A DNA stretch of 64,000 nt from Methylorubrum sp. B1-46 (lineage in GTDB: Bacteria; Pseudomonadota; Alphaproteobacteria; Rhizobiales; Beijerinckiaceae), in NCBI RefSeq assembly GCF_021117295.1, contig NZ_CP088247.1, forward strand, positions 4,107,001-4,171,000. Reading direction: 5' to 3'. Shown piece after piece: positions 7,207 through 17,640 of the stretch. A model generated the notes under the pieces. The model saw only the letters and a program-made list of their open reading frames with translations, had not been told where the DNA came from and did no database searches. Every line of letters begins with the position of its first letter. The first letter of the stretch is position 1. The position numbers and the translations under genes are program-made.

Positions 7207-8580
7207 ATGCGCATCATCCTGACCGCCCTCATCCTGGCCGTCGGCGTCCTCGTGGGCGCTGCGGTTCCCGCCGTCTCCGGCTTCGTCCAGGGGCTGTTGA
7301 TATCGGCTGGCCTGCCGCCGACCGTCTTCAACCTCGCCAGCGGCCCCACCGCCGCGAATTCCGCCGAGGCTTCCCCCGGCGAGGCGGGCCACGCCGCGGG
7401 CGACGGACACGGTCACGGTCACGGCAAGCCGGCCAGTAAGCCCGGGGCCGAGCAGACCCAAGGCGAGCATGACCACTCCGAGGCCGAAGGCGAGGAAGGT
7501 CATGTCAAAATGACCGCCGAGCAGATCGAGAACCAGGACATCAAGGTGGCCAAAGCCGAGGGCGCCATGCTGTCTCGCCATATCCTGGTGCCCGGTACGA
7601 TCACGCCCGACACCGACCGGATCGCGCGGGTCCCTGCCCGGGTCGTCGGCACCGTCGCCGAGATGCGCAAGCGCCTGGGCGACGCCGTCAAGAAGGACGA
7701 GGTCGTTGCCGTCCTGGATAGCCGCGAGGTCGCGGACTCCAAGAGCGAGTACCTCACCGCCTCGGTGAAGGCCGACCTGGAGAAGACCAATTTCGAACGG
7801 CAGCAGGCGCTCTGGGACAAGCGGATCTCGGCCGAGAGCGCCTTCTTGAATGCCAAGGCGGTCTATTCCGAGGCGACGCTGCGCCAGGATCTGGCGCGGC
7901 AGAAGCTGTCGGCGCTGGGGCTCGACGCGACGGCGGTGGCCAAGCTGGCCAAGCGCGACGAGACCACCCCGAACCTGTCGAGCCTGCGCCAGTACGAACT
8001 GCGCTCGCCGATGTCGGGGCGCATCGTCGAGCGAAAGGTCGACGTCGGCACCGCGGTGGGCAAGGAAGGCGACCCTTCCGACCTCTACACCGTCGCCGAC
8101 CTCTCAACGGTGTGGATCGAACTTGCCGTTCCGACCTCGGAACTCGCCAAGGTCAAGGAAGGCGCGTCCGTCACGGTCGCGCCGGGCCAGGAGGGCGGCG
8201 TGCAGCACGAGAAGGGCAAGGTCGTCTTCGTCAGTCCTTTCCTCACCGCCGACACGCGTGCCGCCAAGGTCATCGTCGCCCTGCCGAACAAGGACATGGC
8301 CTGGCGTCCGGGCACCTACGTCACCGCCGAGGTCGAGATCTCGCGGGATGCCGTTCCGGTGAGCGTGCCCAAGGCGGCCCTCCAGACCGTCGAGGGCAAG
8401 CGCGTCGTCTTCGTCCGCACAGACGAGGGCTTCGAGAAGCGCGAGGTCGAACTCGGGCGCTCCGACGACGACGCCTACGAGGTCGCCTCGGGTCTCAAGC
8501 CCGGCGAGGCCATCGCCGTCGGCAACACCTTCCTCCTCAAGGCCGAGCTCGGAAAGAGCGAAGCCGACCACGCGCATTGA
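7207..8580 (+). CDS. czcB: CzcB-type periplasmic adaptor of RND efflux
   Basis: A 457-residue membrane-fusion protein that links an RND pump to an outer-membrane channel for Zn/Co/Cd export. It has an N-terminal membrane anchor (MRIILTALILAVGVLVGAA), a His-rich linker (DGHGHGHGKP), then barrel-sandwich and helical-hairpin segments (PARVVGTVAEMRKRLGD, DKRISAESAFLNAKAVY) and a beta-barrel (VADLSTVWIELAVP). The ATG at 7207 matches the start of the paralogue at 55681-57045; an upstream TTG is possible. czcA follows 11 nt downstream. No czcC-like gene accompanies it. Confidence 0.93.
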   Translation: MRIILTALILAVGVLVGAAVPAVSGFVQGLLISAGLPPTVFNLASGPTAANSAEASPGEAGHAAGDGHGHGHGKPASKPGAEQTQGEHDHSEAEGEEGHVKMTAEQIENQDIKVAKAEGAMLSRHILVPGTITPDTDRIARVPARVVGTVAEMRKRLGDAVKKDEVVAVLDSREVADSKSEYLTASVKADLEKTNFERQQALWDKRISAESAFLNAKAVYSEATLRQDLARQKLSALGLDATAVAKLAKRDETTPNLSSLRQYELRSPMSGRIVERKVDVGTAVGKEGDPSDLYTVADLSTVWIELAVPTSELAKVKEGASVTVAPGQEGGVQHEKGKVVFVSPFLTADTRAAKVIVALPNKDMAWRPGTYVTAEVEISRDAVPVSVPKAALQTVEGKRVVFVRTDEGFEKREVELGRSDDDAYEVASGLKPGEAIAVGNTFLLKAELGKSEADHAH

Positions 8581-8591
8581 GGGGACGGGCC

Positions 8592-11500
8592 ATGATTTCG
8601 AAGATCCTCGACTTCTCCGTCCACCAGCGCTGGCTCGTGCTGCTGCTGTCGCTGCTGGCGGCCGGATTCGGTGGCTATGCCGTGACCAAGCTGCCCATCG
8701 ACGCCGTCCCGGACATCACCAACAACCAGGTCCAGATCAACACGACCGCGCCCTCGCTCTCGCCCGTCGACATCGAGAAGCAGGTCACCTACCCGGTCGA
8801 GACCGCGCTCGCGGGCATCAAGGGGCTGGAATACACCCGCTCGCTCTCGCGCAACGGCTTCTCGCAGGTCACCGCCGTCTTCGCGGAGAAGCTCGACATC
8901 TACTTCGCGCGCCAGCAGGTCGCCGAACGCCTCTCGCAGGTGAAGCAGGACCTGCCGCCCGGCGCCGAGCCCGCCATGGGCCCGATCTCGACCGGCCTGG
9001 GCGAGATCTACATGTGGTCGATCCACTACGCCAAGCCGGGCGAGCGCCAGGTCTCGGCCGCGGGTAAGCCCGGTTGGCAGCCGGACGGCAGCTACCTGAC
9101 GCCGGAAGGTCAGAGCCTCAGGACGGAACTGGAGCAGACCGCCTACCTGCGCACGGTCCAGGACTGGATCATCCGCCCACAGATCAAGACGGTCCCGGGG
9201 GTCGCCGGCATCGACGGCATCGGCGGCTTCGAGAAGCAGTACCACGTCCAGCCGGACCCAACGAAGCTCGCCGCCCGCGACCTGTCCTTCGGTGACGTCG
9301 CCCGCGCCCTGGAGACGAACAACGCCAACCAGGGCGCCCGCTACCTGGAGGACAACGGCGAGGGCTACGTCGTTCGCGCCGCCGGGCGCCTGGAGAGCAT
9401 GGACGAGATCGGCGACGTGGTCGTCGCCACCCGTGCCGGCGTCCCGGTGCGCATCCGGGACATCGCCGAGGTCCGCATCGGAAAGGACTTGCGCACCGGC
9501 TCCGGCAGCGAGAACGGCCAGGAGGTCGTGATCGGCACGGCCCTGATGTTGATCGGAGACAACAGCCGTAAGGTCGCCGCCGCGGTCGACGCACGCATGG
9601 AGCAGATCCGCAAGTCGCTGCCGCCGGGGGTCGAGGTGCAGACCGTCCTCGACCGTACCCGCCTCGTCGAAGCCACCATCAAGACCGTGGCCAAGAACCT
9701 GTCCGAGGGCGCCGCCCTCGTCATCGTCATCCTGTTCCTGCTGCTCGGCAACATCCGCGCGGCCATCATCACGGCGCTCGTCATCCCGGTCGCCATGCTG
9801 ATGACCATGACCGGGATGGTCGAGGCGAAGATCTCGGCCAACCTGATGAGCCTCGGCGCGCTCGACTTCGGCCTGATCGTCGACGGGGCGGTCATCATCA
9901 CCGAGAACGCCCTGCGGCACCTCGCCGAGAAGCAGCACGAACTCGGGCGGAGCCTCGACACCGAGGAGCGCCTGCAGACGGTGCGGGCCTCGGCCGAGGA
10001 GATGATCAAGCCCTCCCTCTACGGGCAGGCCATCATCATCCTGGTCTACGTCCCGCTCCTGACCTTCACCGGGGTGGAGGGCAAGATGTTCGAGCCGATG
10101 GCGCTGACAGTCATCATCGCGCTCGTGGCCGCCTTCGTCCTCTCGCTGACTTTCGTGCCCGCCCTGATTTCCATCGTCATCACCGGCAAGGTCACCGAGG
10201 AAGACAACTTCATCATCCGTGCGTTCAAGGCAGCCTACCGCCCGGTGCTGGCCGCTGCGGTCCGCGCGCCCGTCGCCTTCGTCGTCGGAGCGCTCCTGCT
10301 CCTCGTCGGTGCGGGAATCCTCTCCACACGCCTGGGCACCGAGTTCATCCCGCAGCTCGACGAGAAAAGCATCGCGCTCAACGCCACACGCATCCCCTCG
10401 ACCTCGCTGACCCAGTCCCAAGCGATGCAGCTGAAGGTCGAGCAGGCCGTGTCAAAATTCCCGCAGGTTGCCTACGTCTTCTCGAAAACCGGCACGGCGG
10501 AGGTCGCATCGGACCCGATGCCGCCGAACTCGTCGGACACTTTCGTCATCCTGAAGCCTCAGGAGGAATGGCCCGACCCGAGCCTGTCCAAGGCGGACCT
10601 GCAGGAGCAGATCGAGAAGGCGGTCGGCGAACTCGCCGGCAACGTCTACGAGTTCTCCCAGCCGATCCAGCTGCGTTTCAACGAGCTCTTGGCCGGCACC
10701 CGCGGCGACCTCGCCGTGAAGGTGTTCGGCGAGGAGTTCGAGCCGATGCTCAAGGCGGCCAATCAGGTCGCCCAGGTGCTGCGCGGCATCACCGGGGCCG
10801 AGGACGTCAAGGTCGAGCAGACCGCCGGCCTGCCGTTCCTGGAAATCAAGATCAACAAGGCCGAGGCCGCCCGCTACGGGCTCAGCGTCGGCGCCATCCA
10901 GGAGGTCATCGGCGCGGCCATCGGCGGCAAGGATGCCGGCGTGGTGTTCGAGGGCGACCGGCGCTTCCCCATCGTCGTGCGCCTGAACGACAAGGTGCGC
11001 GAGGACCGCGAGGCATTGGAGAACATCCCGGTGCCGCTTCCTCCGGGGCTGAACGGACGGGCGAGTTCGGTCCTGCTCAAGCAGGTGGCGTCGTTCTCGG
11101 TGACCGAGGGGCCGAACCAGATCTCGCGCGAGAACGGCAAGCGTCGGGTCGTGGTGACGGCCAACGTGCGCGGCCGCGACATCGGCTCGCTGGTGGCGGA
11201 GGCGCAAGGAAAGGTCGCCGCACAGGTCCAGCTTCCGTCCGGTTACTACGTCACCTGGGGTGGCCAGTTCGAGAACCTCGCCTCCGCCAAGCAACGTCTC
11301 ATGATCGTGGTGCCGGTCTGCTTCTTCCTCATCTTCCTGCTGCTCTACTCGGCGCTGGGCTCGCCCCGGGACGCCCTGCTGGTGTTCAGCGCGGTGCCCC
11401 TGGCCCTGACCGGCGGCATCGCGGCGCTGTGGCTGCGGGGCATGCCCATCTCGGTGCCGGCGGCGGTCGGGTTCATCGCGCTCTCGGGCGTGGCGGTGCT

Positions 11501-11840
11501 GAACGGCCTCGTGATGCTGACCTTCATCAAGCAACTCGTCGCCGAGGGACGGCCCAAGCGCGAGGCCATCCTCGAAGGCGCCATGATCCGGCTGCGGCCG
11601 GTGGCGATGACGGCGCTCGTCGCCTCGCTCGGCTTCGTGCCGATGGCCATCGCCACGGAAACCGGCGCCGAGATCCAGCGGCCGCTCGCGACCGTGGTCA
11701 TCGGTGGCCTGATCAGCGCCACCTTGCTGACCTTGGTCGTCCTGCCGGCCCTGTACGCGCGCTTCGGCAGGGTCGAGACCACGGCAGCGGCTGAGCGCCC
11801 GGCGCCGTCGGTTCCTCGCCAACTCAAGGCGGCGGAGTAG
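8592..11840 (+). CDS. czcA: CzcA-type heavy-metal RND efflux pump
   Basis: A 1082-residue inner-membrane proton-driven pump, full length for the HME-RND family. The helix-4 segment DFGLIVDGAVIITEN carries the Asp, Asp and Glu characteristic of the Zn/Co/Cd class (HME1, CzcA). Two periplasmic loops and twelve membrane segments are present, with the usual internal duplication (IKTVPGVAGIDGIGG in the first loop; VEQTAGLPFLEIKINK in the second). The ATG lies 11 nt after czcB. An inactivated close relative is at 54750-55668. Substrate class is inferred from the helix-4 motif. Confidence 0.95.
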   Translation: MISKILDFSVHQRWLVLLLSLLAAGFGGYAVTKLPIDAVPDITNNQVQINTTAPSLSPVDIEKQVTYPVETALAGIKGLEYTRSLSRNGFSQVTAVFAEKLDIYFARQQVAERLSQVKQDLPPGAEPAMGPISTGLGEIYMWSIHYAKPGERQVSAAGKPGWQPDGSYLTPEGQSLRTELEQTAYLRTVQDWIIRPQIKTVPGVAGIDGIGGFEKQYHVQPDPTKLAARDLSFGDVARALETNNANQGARYLEDNGEGYVVRAAGRLESMDEIGDVVVATRAGVPVRIRDIAEVRIGKDLRTGSGSENGQEVVIGTALMLIGDNSRKVAAAVDARMEQIRKSLPPGVEVQTVLDRTRLVEATIKTVAKNLSEGAALVIVILFLLLGNIRAAIITALVIPVAMLMTMTGMVEAKISANLMSLGALDFGLIVDGAVIITENALRHLAEKQHELGRSLDTEERLQTVRASAEEMIKPSLYGQAIIILVYVPLLTFTGVEGKMFEPMALTVIIALVAAFVLSLTFVPALISIVITGKVTEEDNFIIRAFKAAYRPVLAAAVRAPVAFVVGALLLLVGAGILSTRLGTEFIPQLDEKSIALNATRIPSTSLTQSQAMQLKVEQAVSKFPQVAYVFSKTGTAEVASDPMPPNSSDTFVILKPQEEWPDPSLSKADLQEQIEKAVGELAGNVYEFSQPIQLRFNELLAGTRGDLAVKVFGEEFEPMLKAANQVAQVLRGITGAEDVKVEQTAGLPFLEIKINKAEAARYGLSVGAIQEVIGAAIGGKDAGVVFEGDRRFPIVVRLNDKVREDREALENIPVPLPPGLNGRASSVLLKQVASFSVTEGPNQISRENGKRRVVVTANVRGRDIGSLVAEAQGKVAAQVQLPSGYYVTWGGQFENLASAKQRLMIVVPVCFFLIFLLLYSALGSPRDALLVFSAVPLALTGGIAALWLRGMPISVPAAVGFIALSGVAVLNGLVMLTFIKQLVAEGRPKREAILEGAMIRLRPVAMTALVASLGFVPMAIATETGAEIQRPLATVVIGGLISATLLTLVVLPALYARFGRVETTAAAERPAPSVPRQLKAAE

Positions 11841-11845
11841 CCCCG

Positions 11846-12199
11846 ATGGGAAGGGTCCGGTCGGGCATGCTCGTGTGGTTCGGCTTGACCATGGCCGTTC
11901 AGGCCGAGCCGACCAAGATCGTCGGCATCGGTGCCGCCTCCTGTGCCCGGTTCGGCGCGGATGCCGCGGCGCAGCCAGCCATGGAGCGCGACTACTTCGC
12001 CTGGGCGCAGGGGTTCATGAGCGGCGCGCTGATCCGGGCGCCGGACGGGGTCGACGAGGGCTTGGACCTCGCGCCGCCCTCCATGCCCTTGGCCGCCCAG
12101 GCGGACTTCCTACGCACGTTCTGCGCGGCCAATCCGGCCACCGATTACTCGGACGCGGTTCGTGCCCTCTACCACCGACTGCGTGGACCCGCGTCCTAG
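11846..12199 (+). CDS. Small exported protein of unknown function in czc module
   Basis: A 117-residue protein starting 5 nt after czcA, so probably in the same transcript. It has an N-terminal hydrophobic export segment (about residues 7-20, cleavage likely after VQA). The mature part contains two Cys (SCARFG and RTFCAANP) and a DYFAWAQGFMSG segment. I do not recognise a named family. The paired Cys suggest a disulphide-stabilised periplasmic domain. Position implies a link to Zn/Co/Cd efflux, but nothing in the sequence shows a reaction. Confidence 0.75.
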   Translation: MGRVRSGMLVWFGLTMAVQAEPTKIVGIGAASCARFGADAAAQPAMERDYFAWAQGFMSGALIRAPDGVDEGLDLAPPSMPLAAQADFLRTFCAANPATDYSDAVRALYHRLRGPAS

Positions 12200-12226
12200 G
12201 AACCGGGTCCGACGGGAGACCGAGCG

Positions 12227-12769
12227 ATGAGGTGGCACCTGCGCGTCCTTCACGCGGCCGCATTCGCGGTCGTCCCGGCCCTCGCCGCCGATGCGGGCGA
12301 GGCGCCGTTCGGCCTTGCGTGGGGACCGCTCTCCGAAGTGCCCCGTCCGCTGAAGGTCGACCGCGAGGCGAACTTGACGGCCCTGTACTACCCGCAGGGT
12401 TGGCGGCCGGCCACGGGACCCGGGACGGCCGAGGTCATCCTGGTGATCTGCCGGACCGAGGGGCTGCAGCAGGTGGTCTGGGTCGGCGTGCCACTCTCCG
12501 GCGACGACCTCGCGAAAGCGCGTCGGGCCATCCACGACGAAGGCGTTCGCCGTTACGGCGAACCCGAGCCGGGACCGACGGCGGATGCGGAACTCTGGCC
12601 CGGTGGGCAGGCGCTGCTGGCCAGCCGCGAAACCGCGGACGGACGGCGCGAACTCGTCATGACGACGTTCGGCCCCGGATACCAGGCCTGTTCCGGGACG
12701 CACCACGTCGAGGCCGGGCATCCGGCTGGCGCACACGTGGCCGACCTGATCGGCGGAATCGCGCCCTGA
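12227..12769 (+). CDS. Exported protein of unknown function in czc module
   Basis: A 180-residue protein 27 nt after the previous gene, with a signal peptide (MRWHLRVLHAAAFAVVPALAADAG). The mature region begins FGLAWGPLSEVPRP and has two Cys (VICRTEG and QACSGTHH). The alternating hydrophobic pattern suggests a compact beta-rich periplasmic domain. It sits between czcA and a CDF exporter on the same strand, so it probably belongs to the metal operon. No known family is recognised and no metal-binding cluster is visible. Confidence 0.7.
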   Translation: MRWHLRVLHAAAFAVVPALAADAGEAPFGLAWGPLSEVPRPLKVDREANLTALYYPQGWRPATGPGTAEVILVICRTEGLQQVVWVGVPLSGDDLAKARRAIHDEGVRRYGEPEPGPTADAELWPGGQALLASRETADGRRELVMTTFGPGYQACSGTHHVEAGHPAGAHVADLIGGIAP

Positions 12770-12811
12770 AACCCGCGGTCGGACACATCATCGCAAACCT
12801 GGGATCGGCAT

Positions 12812-13753
12812 ATGGGACACGGACACGCACACGGCGGCGGCCATGGGCATTCGCACGGCGGCGGCATTCCCTCGGGCTCGGCTGCGGCCCGCAACAAGGG
12901 ACGCCTCGCCTGGGCGCTCGGGCTGACCTTGACCTACATGTTCGCCGAGGTCGTCGGCGGCCTGCTCACCGGCAGCCTCGCGCTCCTGGCGGATGCCGCG
13001 CACATGGTCACGGACGCCGGCGGCCTCGCCCTGGCGTTGCTCGCCATTCACTACGCGGCCAAGGCGCCGACGGCGGGCAAGAGCTTCGGGTATATGCGCT
13101 TCGAGATCCTCGCGGCGCTCGCCAACGCCGTCGTGCTGCTCGGGGTCACCGCCTACATCCTCTACGAGGCCTATCGGCGCTTCGTGGAGCCGACCGAGAT
13201 CCTCGGCTGGCCGATGATGCTGGTGGCGCTGGTTGGGCTGGGCGTGAACCTCGCCAGCATGAAGCTGCTGTCGGGCGGCTCGTCCGAGAGCCTCAACGTG
13301 AAGGGCGCCTACTTCGAAGTCTTTTCGGACATGCTGGGCTCGGTCGGCGTCATCCTCGCGGCCCTCGTGGTGATGGGCACGGGCTGGACCTGGGTCGATC
13401 CTCTCATCGGCGCCGGCATAGGCCTGTTCATCGTACCCCGGACCTGGCGACTGCTGAGCGAAGCCCTTCACATCCTGTTGGAGGGCACGCCTCCCGGCGT
13501 GGACCTCGCCGCCCTGAAGACCGAGATCGAGGCGATGCCGGGGGTGCGCCGCGCCTACGACCTGCATGCCTGGACGTTGACGTCGGGCTTCGACGCGATG
13601 AGCGGGCACGTGGTGGTCGACGACGTCGCCGGCGGGCCGGCGGTGATCCGTGCCGTGCGGGGCCTAATGAAGGAGCGGCACGGCATCGAGCACGTCACCG
13701 TCCAGGTCGAGGACGAGGCACTCTCCGCGGAGTTCCCGCACCTTCCCGTCTGA
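12812..13753 (+). CDS. CDF-family cation efflux transporter, second copy, with Glu in helix 5
   Basis: A 313-residue CDF exporter with a very His-rich N-terminus (HGHAHGGGHGHSHGGG). Helix 2 keeps HxxxD (H64, D68 in AAHMVTD). Helix 5 has E169xxxD173 (YFEVFSDMLG) in place of the HxxxD of typical zinc CDFs, so the metal preference may differ from the exporter at 141-1097. The C-terminal domain ends HVTVQVEDEAL. It closes the czc module on the plus strand and is followed 12 nt later by a tiny membrane peptide gene. Confidence 0.93.
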   Translation: MGHGHAHGGGHGHSHGGGIPSGSAAARNKGRLAWALGLTLTYMFAEVVGGLLTGSLALLADAAHMVTDAGGLALALLAIHYAAKAPTAGKSFGYMRFEILAALANAVVLLGVTAYILYEAYRRFVEPTEILGWPMMLVALVGLGVNLASMKLLSGGSSESLNVKGAYFEVFSDMLGSVGVILAALVVMGTGWTWVDPLIGAGIGLFIVPRTWRLLSEALHILLEGTPPGVDLAALKTEIEAMPGVRRAYDLHAWTLTSGFDAMSGHVVVDDVAGGPAVIRAVRGLMKERHGIEHVTVQVEDEALSAEFPHLPV

Positions 13754-13765
13754 GGCGGCGCGGCC

Positions 13766-13936
13766 ATGGTAGGCAAGAAGCTGGCCCGGGAAATCGAGAG
13801 ATGGGAGTCCAAGCCGCGCGGCAGGCGTCGTGCCCGTCCGCACGTCAGAAGGCGGGCGGGACGCGACCTCGTCAAGGTGCTGGCGGTGTGCTTCCTGCTC
13901 CTGGGCTTCCTGGTGCTCCTGGGCCATTTGTCCTGA
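13766..13936 (+). CDS. 56-residue basic single-pass membrane peptide
   Basis: A small frame starting 12 nt after the CDF gene. It encodes a strongly basic N-terminal half (RGRRRARPHVRRRAGRD) followed by one hydrophobic helix (LAVCFLLLGFLVLLGHL). Topology rules predict the basic part in the cytosol. A second small protein in the window (48847-49065, beside the ZntA-type region) shares the GRRR-RPHVR segment before its own membrane helix, which supports both being real. Function is unknown; small membrane peptides near transporters sometimes modulate them, which is only a suggestion here. Confidence 0.55.
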   Translation: MVGKKLAREIERWESKPRGRRRARPHVRRRAGRDLVKVLAVCFLLLGFLVLLGHLS

Positions 13937-14002
13937 CCCGGAGGTAGCCGGGCCGAGGCGGCCTGCGCGGAAGGAACCGCACGGGCCGCCCCACCGACGG
14001 CC

Positions 14003-14368
14003 CTACTGCTTCTCGAACCGCGCCTGGATGTTGTGCCCGTGCATCTTCGCGGACAGCACGACCTTCGCTCCCGCCGCCAGCGGGGCCTTAAGGTCGGCCA
14101 TGAGCTTGTTCGGCGCCCCCGGCTTCAGGGTCAGCGTCTCCGTCTTGCCTCCGACCTGCACGAATGCCTTGGCCGAGAGGCCGGCGGTCTCGACCGGCTT
14201 GCCGTCCTCACCGGTCACGAAGAAGGTGATGCCGGTCTCGGTCGCGACGAACTCGACGGGATGTCCATCGGCGACCGTCGTCTGGCCGCCGTTCGGGCCG
14301 GCGGCGAGGCAGGGCGACGCGAGGGCGATGGCGACGGCAACGACGGCGAGGCGGAAGGGGGAGCGCAT
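14003..14368 (-). CDS. Small periplasmic protein of the second RND module
   Basis: A 121-residue exported protein with a signal peptide (MRSPFRLAVVAVAIALASPCLA). The mature part begins GPNGGQTTVADGHPVEF and ends AKMHGHNIQARFEKQ, with a few His and Met but no Cys. It is the last gene of a minus-strand operon: leader L2, adaptor, RND pump, then this gene 32 nt after the pump. Small beta-rich periplasmic proteins of this kind accompany some RND metal pumps, perhaps passing metal to the adaptor. No specific family name is certain. The start is fixed by the signal peptide. Confidence 0.8.
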   Translation of the reverse strand: MRSPFRLAVVAVAIALASPCLAAGPNGGQTTVADGHPVEFVATETGITFFVTGEDGKPVETAGLSAKAFVQVGGKTETLTLKPGAPNKLMADLKAPLAAGAKVVLSAKMHGHNIQARFEKQ

Positions 14369-14400
14369 GACGATGTCCTTTCTCGGGGGTCGGGAAGGTC

Positions 14401-17400
14401 TCAGAACGCCTCGACGGGCGAACTTCTCGGTGCCTCGGGTGAAGCCTCGGGGCGGTGACGGGCCTCGTCCCGCAGCCGCTCCAGGGGCTTGCGGCCGAAG
14501 GTCAGGAACAGCACCGGGGTCAGCACGGTGTCGAGCAGCGTCGCACTGATCAGGCCGCCGAAGATCGTCACCGCCACGGGGTGCAGGATCTCCTTGCCCG
14601 GCGCGTCGGCGCCGATCATCAGCGGCACCAGGGCGACGCCCGCCGAGAGCGCCGTCATCAGGACCGGCGCCAGCCGCTCCAAGCTGCCGCGGATGACGAG
14701 GTCGCGCCCGAACGGCATGCCCTCGTGGATCGCCAGGTTCAGGTAGTGGCTGATCTTGAGGATGCCGTTGCGGGTGGCGATGCCGGTCAGCGTGATGAAG
14801 CCGATCATCGAGGCGACCGAGAGTGGCTGCCCGGCTATCCAAAGGGCGGCCACCGAGCCGATCAGGGCGAGCGGGATGCTGCCTAGGATGATCAGCGTGA
14901 AGACGACCGAGCGGTAACGGGAGTAGAGCAGCGCGAAGACCAGGGCGAGGGAGAGCAGCGACAGCAGGCCGATGGTCCGGCTCGCCTCTGCCTGGGCCTG
15001 GAAAGAGCCCTCCAGGCTCGTGGCGTACCCGTTGGGCAAGTTCGCCGCGGCGACCTTCTCCTGGATGGCCTGGACGATCTTTCCCATGTCGGAGCCGGGT
15101 TGGGTGTTGGCCTGCACGACGATGCGGCGCCGGGCGTTCTCGCGCAGGATCTGGTTCGGCCCGTCGGTCTCGCGGATGTCGGCGATCTGGCGGGCCGGCA
15201 CCCAGCCGGACGGGGTCTCGATGAGGAGGTCGCCGAGGCGCTGGGTCGTGCGCATCGTGTCGGAGAGGCGCATCACCACGTCGAAGCGGCGGTAGCCGTC
15301 CACCACCCGCGAGACCACCTGCCCGTTCGACAGGCGGCTCAACTGCTCGACCAGGGCCGCGGGTTGGACGCCGTAGAGGGCCGCGCGGGCATAGTCGACG
15401 CGAATTTCCAACTGGGGGATGAGCACCTGCTTCTCGACCTGGAGGTCGGCGAGGCCGGGGATGTCCGAGAGCCGCGCCCTCGTGTCCTCGGCGAGCGCGC
15501 GCAGGGTGTCGAGATCCTCGCCGAAGATCTTGAGCGCGATCTCGGCGCGCACGCCCGAGAGCATGTGGTCGAGCCGGTGCGAGATCGGCTGGCCGACGTT
15601 GACGCTGACGGGCAGCACCGCGAGGCGCCCGCGGATGTCGGTGACGAGTTCGGGCTTGGGTCGCGACCCCGGCTTCAGGTCGATCTCAAGGTCGGAGGAG
15701 TGGACGCCTTCCGCGTGCTCGTCGAGCTCGGCCCGGCCGGTGCGGCGACCGATGGACTTCACGTCCTGCATCTCCAGGAGCAGCCGTTCCGCCACCAGTC
15801 CGATCCGGTTGCTCTCGGCCAGCGAGATGCCGGGGTTGAAGGTCATGTTGACCGTGAACGAGCCCTCGTTGAACGGCGGCAGGAAGGTGCGTGGCAGGAA
15901 GGTCGCCGCGAGCCCGGCCGCCGCCACCGCCAGACCGGCGACCGCCATGACCGGCCGGCCATGCCCGAGCAGGCCGCGCAGCAGGGCGGCGTTCCCGCGC
16001 TTAAGCCACTTGAGGAATTGGCTGTCATGCTCCTCCAGTCGCTTGAGGCCCGGCAGCAGGTAGTAGGCCAGCACCGGCGTCAGGGTGATGGAGACGAGGA
16101 GGCTCGCCAGGATCGAGACGATGTAGGCCTGACCCAGCGGGGCGAAGAGCCGGCCCTCGATGCCCGACAGGGCGAAGAGCGGCACGAACACCAGCACGAT
16201 CACCATAGTGGCGTAGACGATGCCGGAGCGCACCTCGTTCGAGGCCTCTACCACGACTGTGAAGACGCTTTTGGGGTTACCCGCTTTACGGTTCTCGCCG
16301 AGTCTCCGAAAAATGTTTTCGACGTCGACCACCGCGTCGTCGACGAGTTCGCCGATGGCGATGGCGAGGCCGCCAAGGGTCATCGTATTGATCGACAGCC
16401 CGGCGAGGTGGAACACGACCGCGGTCGCCAGGATCGAGACCGGGATCGCCGTGAGCGAGATCGCGGTGGTGCGCACGTTCAAGAGGAAGGCGAACAGCAC
16501 CACCGCGACGACGACGACGGCCTCCATCAGCACCGTCTCGACGTTGCGTATCGAGGTCTCGATGAAGTTCGCCTGCCGGAAGATGAGCTGGTCGGCGCGC
16601 ACGCCCTTGAAGGCGCATGCCTCGCCGACGGGTTCGGCCACGGACGGACCCGTCCGATCCGAGCTGCCCTTGCCCGCGTCGGGGCCGCAGGCGTTCAGGC
16701 TGGCGGTGATCTCCGCGAGGGCCGTCTCGACCTCGCGGGTGAGCCGCACCGTGTCGACGGCCGGCTGCTTCTCGACCGAGACCACGACCGCGGGCGCGCC
16801 CATGTAACCGGCATCACCCCGCTTCACCCGGGCCGCGAAGGAGACCTCGGCCACCTGCCGCAGGTAGATCGGTCGGCCGTTGACGGTGGCGACGACCATG
16901 TTGCGCAGGTCGTCGAGGCTCATGCTCCGGCCGAGGTTCCGGATCAGGTACTCGCGGGCGTACTGGTCGGTGAAGCCGCCGCCGGTGTTGGTGCCGAACT
17001 GAGCCAGCGCCGTCTCCAGTTGGCCATGGGTGACGCCGAGCGCCCGCAGGGCCGTGGGCTGGGGCGCGACGCGGAACTGGCGCACCTCGCCGCCCATCGG
17101 GATCACCTGGGCGACGCCGGGGATCGAGAGCAGGCGTGGTCGGATGGTGAAGTCGGCGAGTTCCCGCAATTGCATCGGCGAGACCGTGCCGCCGTTGAGG
17201 GCGACCATCACGATCTGGCCCATGATCGAGGAGACCGGACCCATCATCGGGTTGACGTTTGGGGGTAGTTGCGGGCGCACCATCGCGAGGCGCTCGGCGA
17301 CCTGCTGGCGGTTGCGGTAGATGTCGGTGCCCCAGTCGAACTCGACGTAGATCACCGAGAGGCCGACGCCGGACACGGAACGCACCCGGGTCACGCCCGG

Positions 17401-17628
17401 CAGGCCGTTCATCTGCGTCTCGACCGGGAACGTGACGAGCTGCTCGACCTCCTGGGGGGCGAGTCCCTCGGCCTCGGTCATGATCGTCACCGTCGGCCGA
17501 TTGAGGTCCGGGAATACGTCGACCGGAAGCTTGGTCGCGGTGAAGGCACCGTAGATGACGAGCACCGCGGCAAGCGCCAGTACGAGGAGGCGGTTGCGCA
17601 GGGATTGCGTGACGAGGAGCGTGAACAC
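14401..17628 (-). CDS. Heavy-metal RND efflux pump, HME family, non-CzcA subclass
   Basis: A 1075-residue RND pump of full length. The helix-4 motif is [19 protein letters not shown], with Asp-Asp and Asp-Val-Glu. It differs from both the CzcA motif (8592-11840) and the CusA motif (44181-47354), so it is a separate HME subgroup of uncertain substrate. A loop near residues 310-330 carries extra Cys ([10 protein letters not shown] and GEACAFKG). The C-terminal helices end [16 protein letters not shown]. The upstream adaptor gene is 12 nt away, and a periplasmic protein gene follows. No outer-membrane channel gene is present. Confidence 0.93.
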
Positions 17629-17640
17629 GGGTTGGCCTCC

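Noticed and set aside
15100..17268. A long open frame (over 700 codons) antisense to the RND pump gene
   Set aside because: Its product is rich in Arg, Asp, His and Gly with no domain; long antisense frames are expected opposite GC-rich genes, and the minus strand encodes a clear pump.
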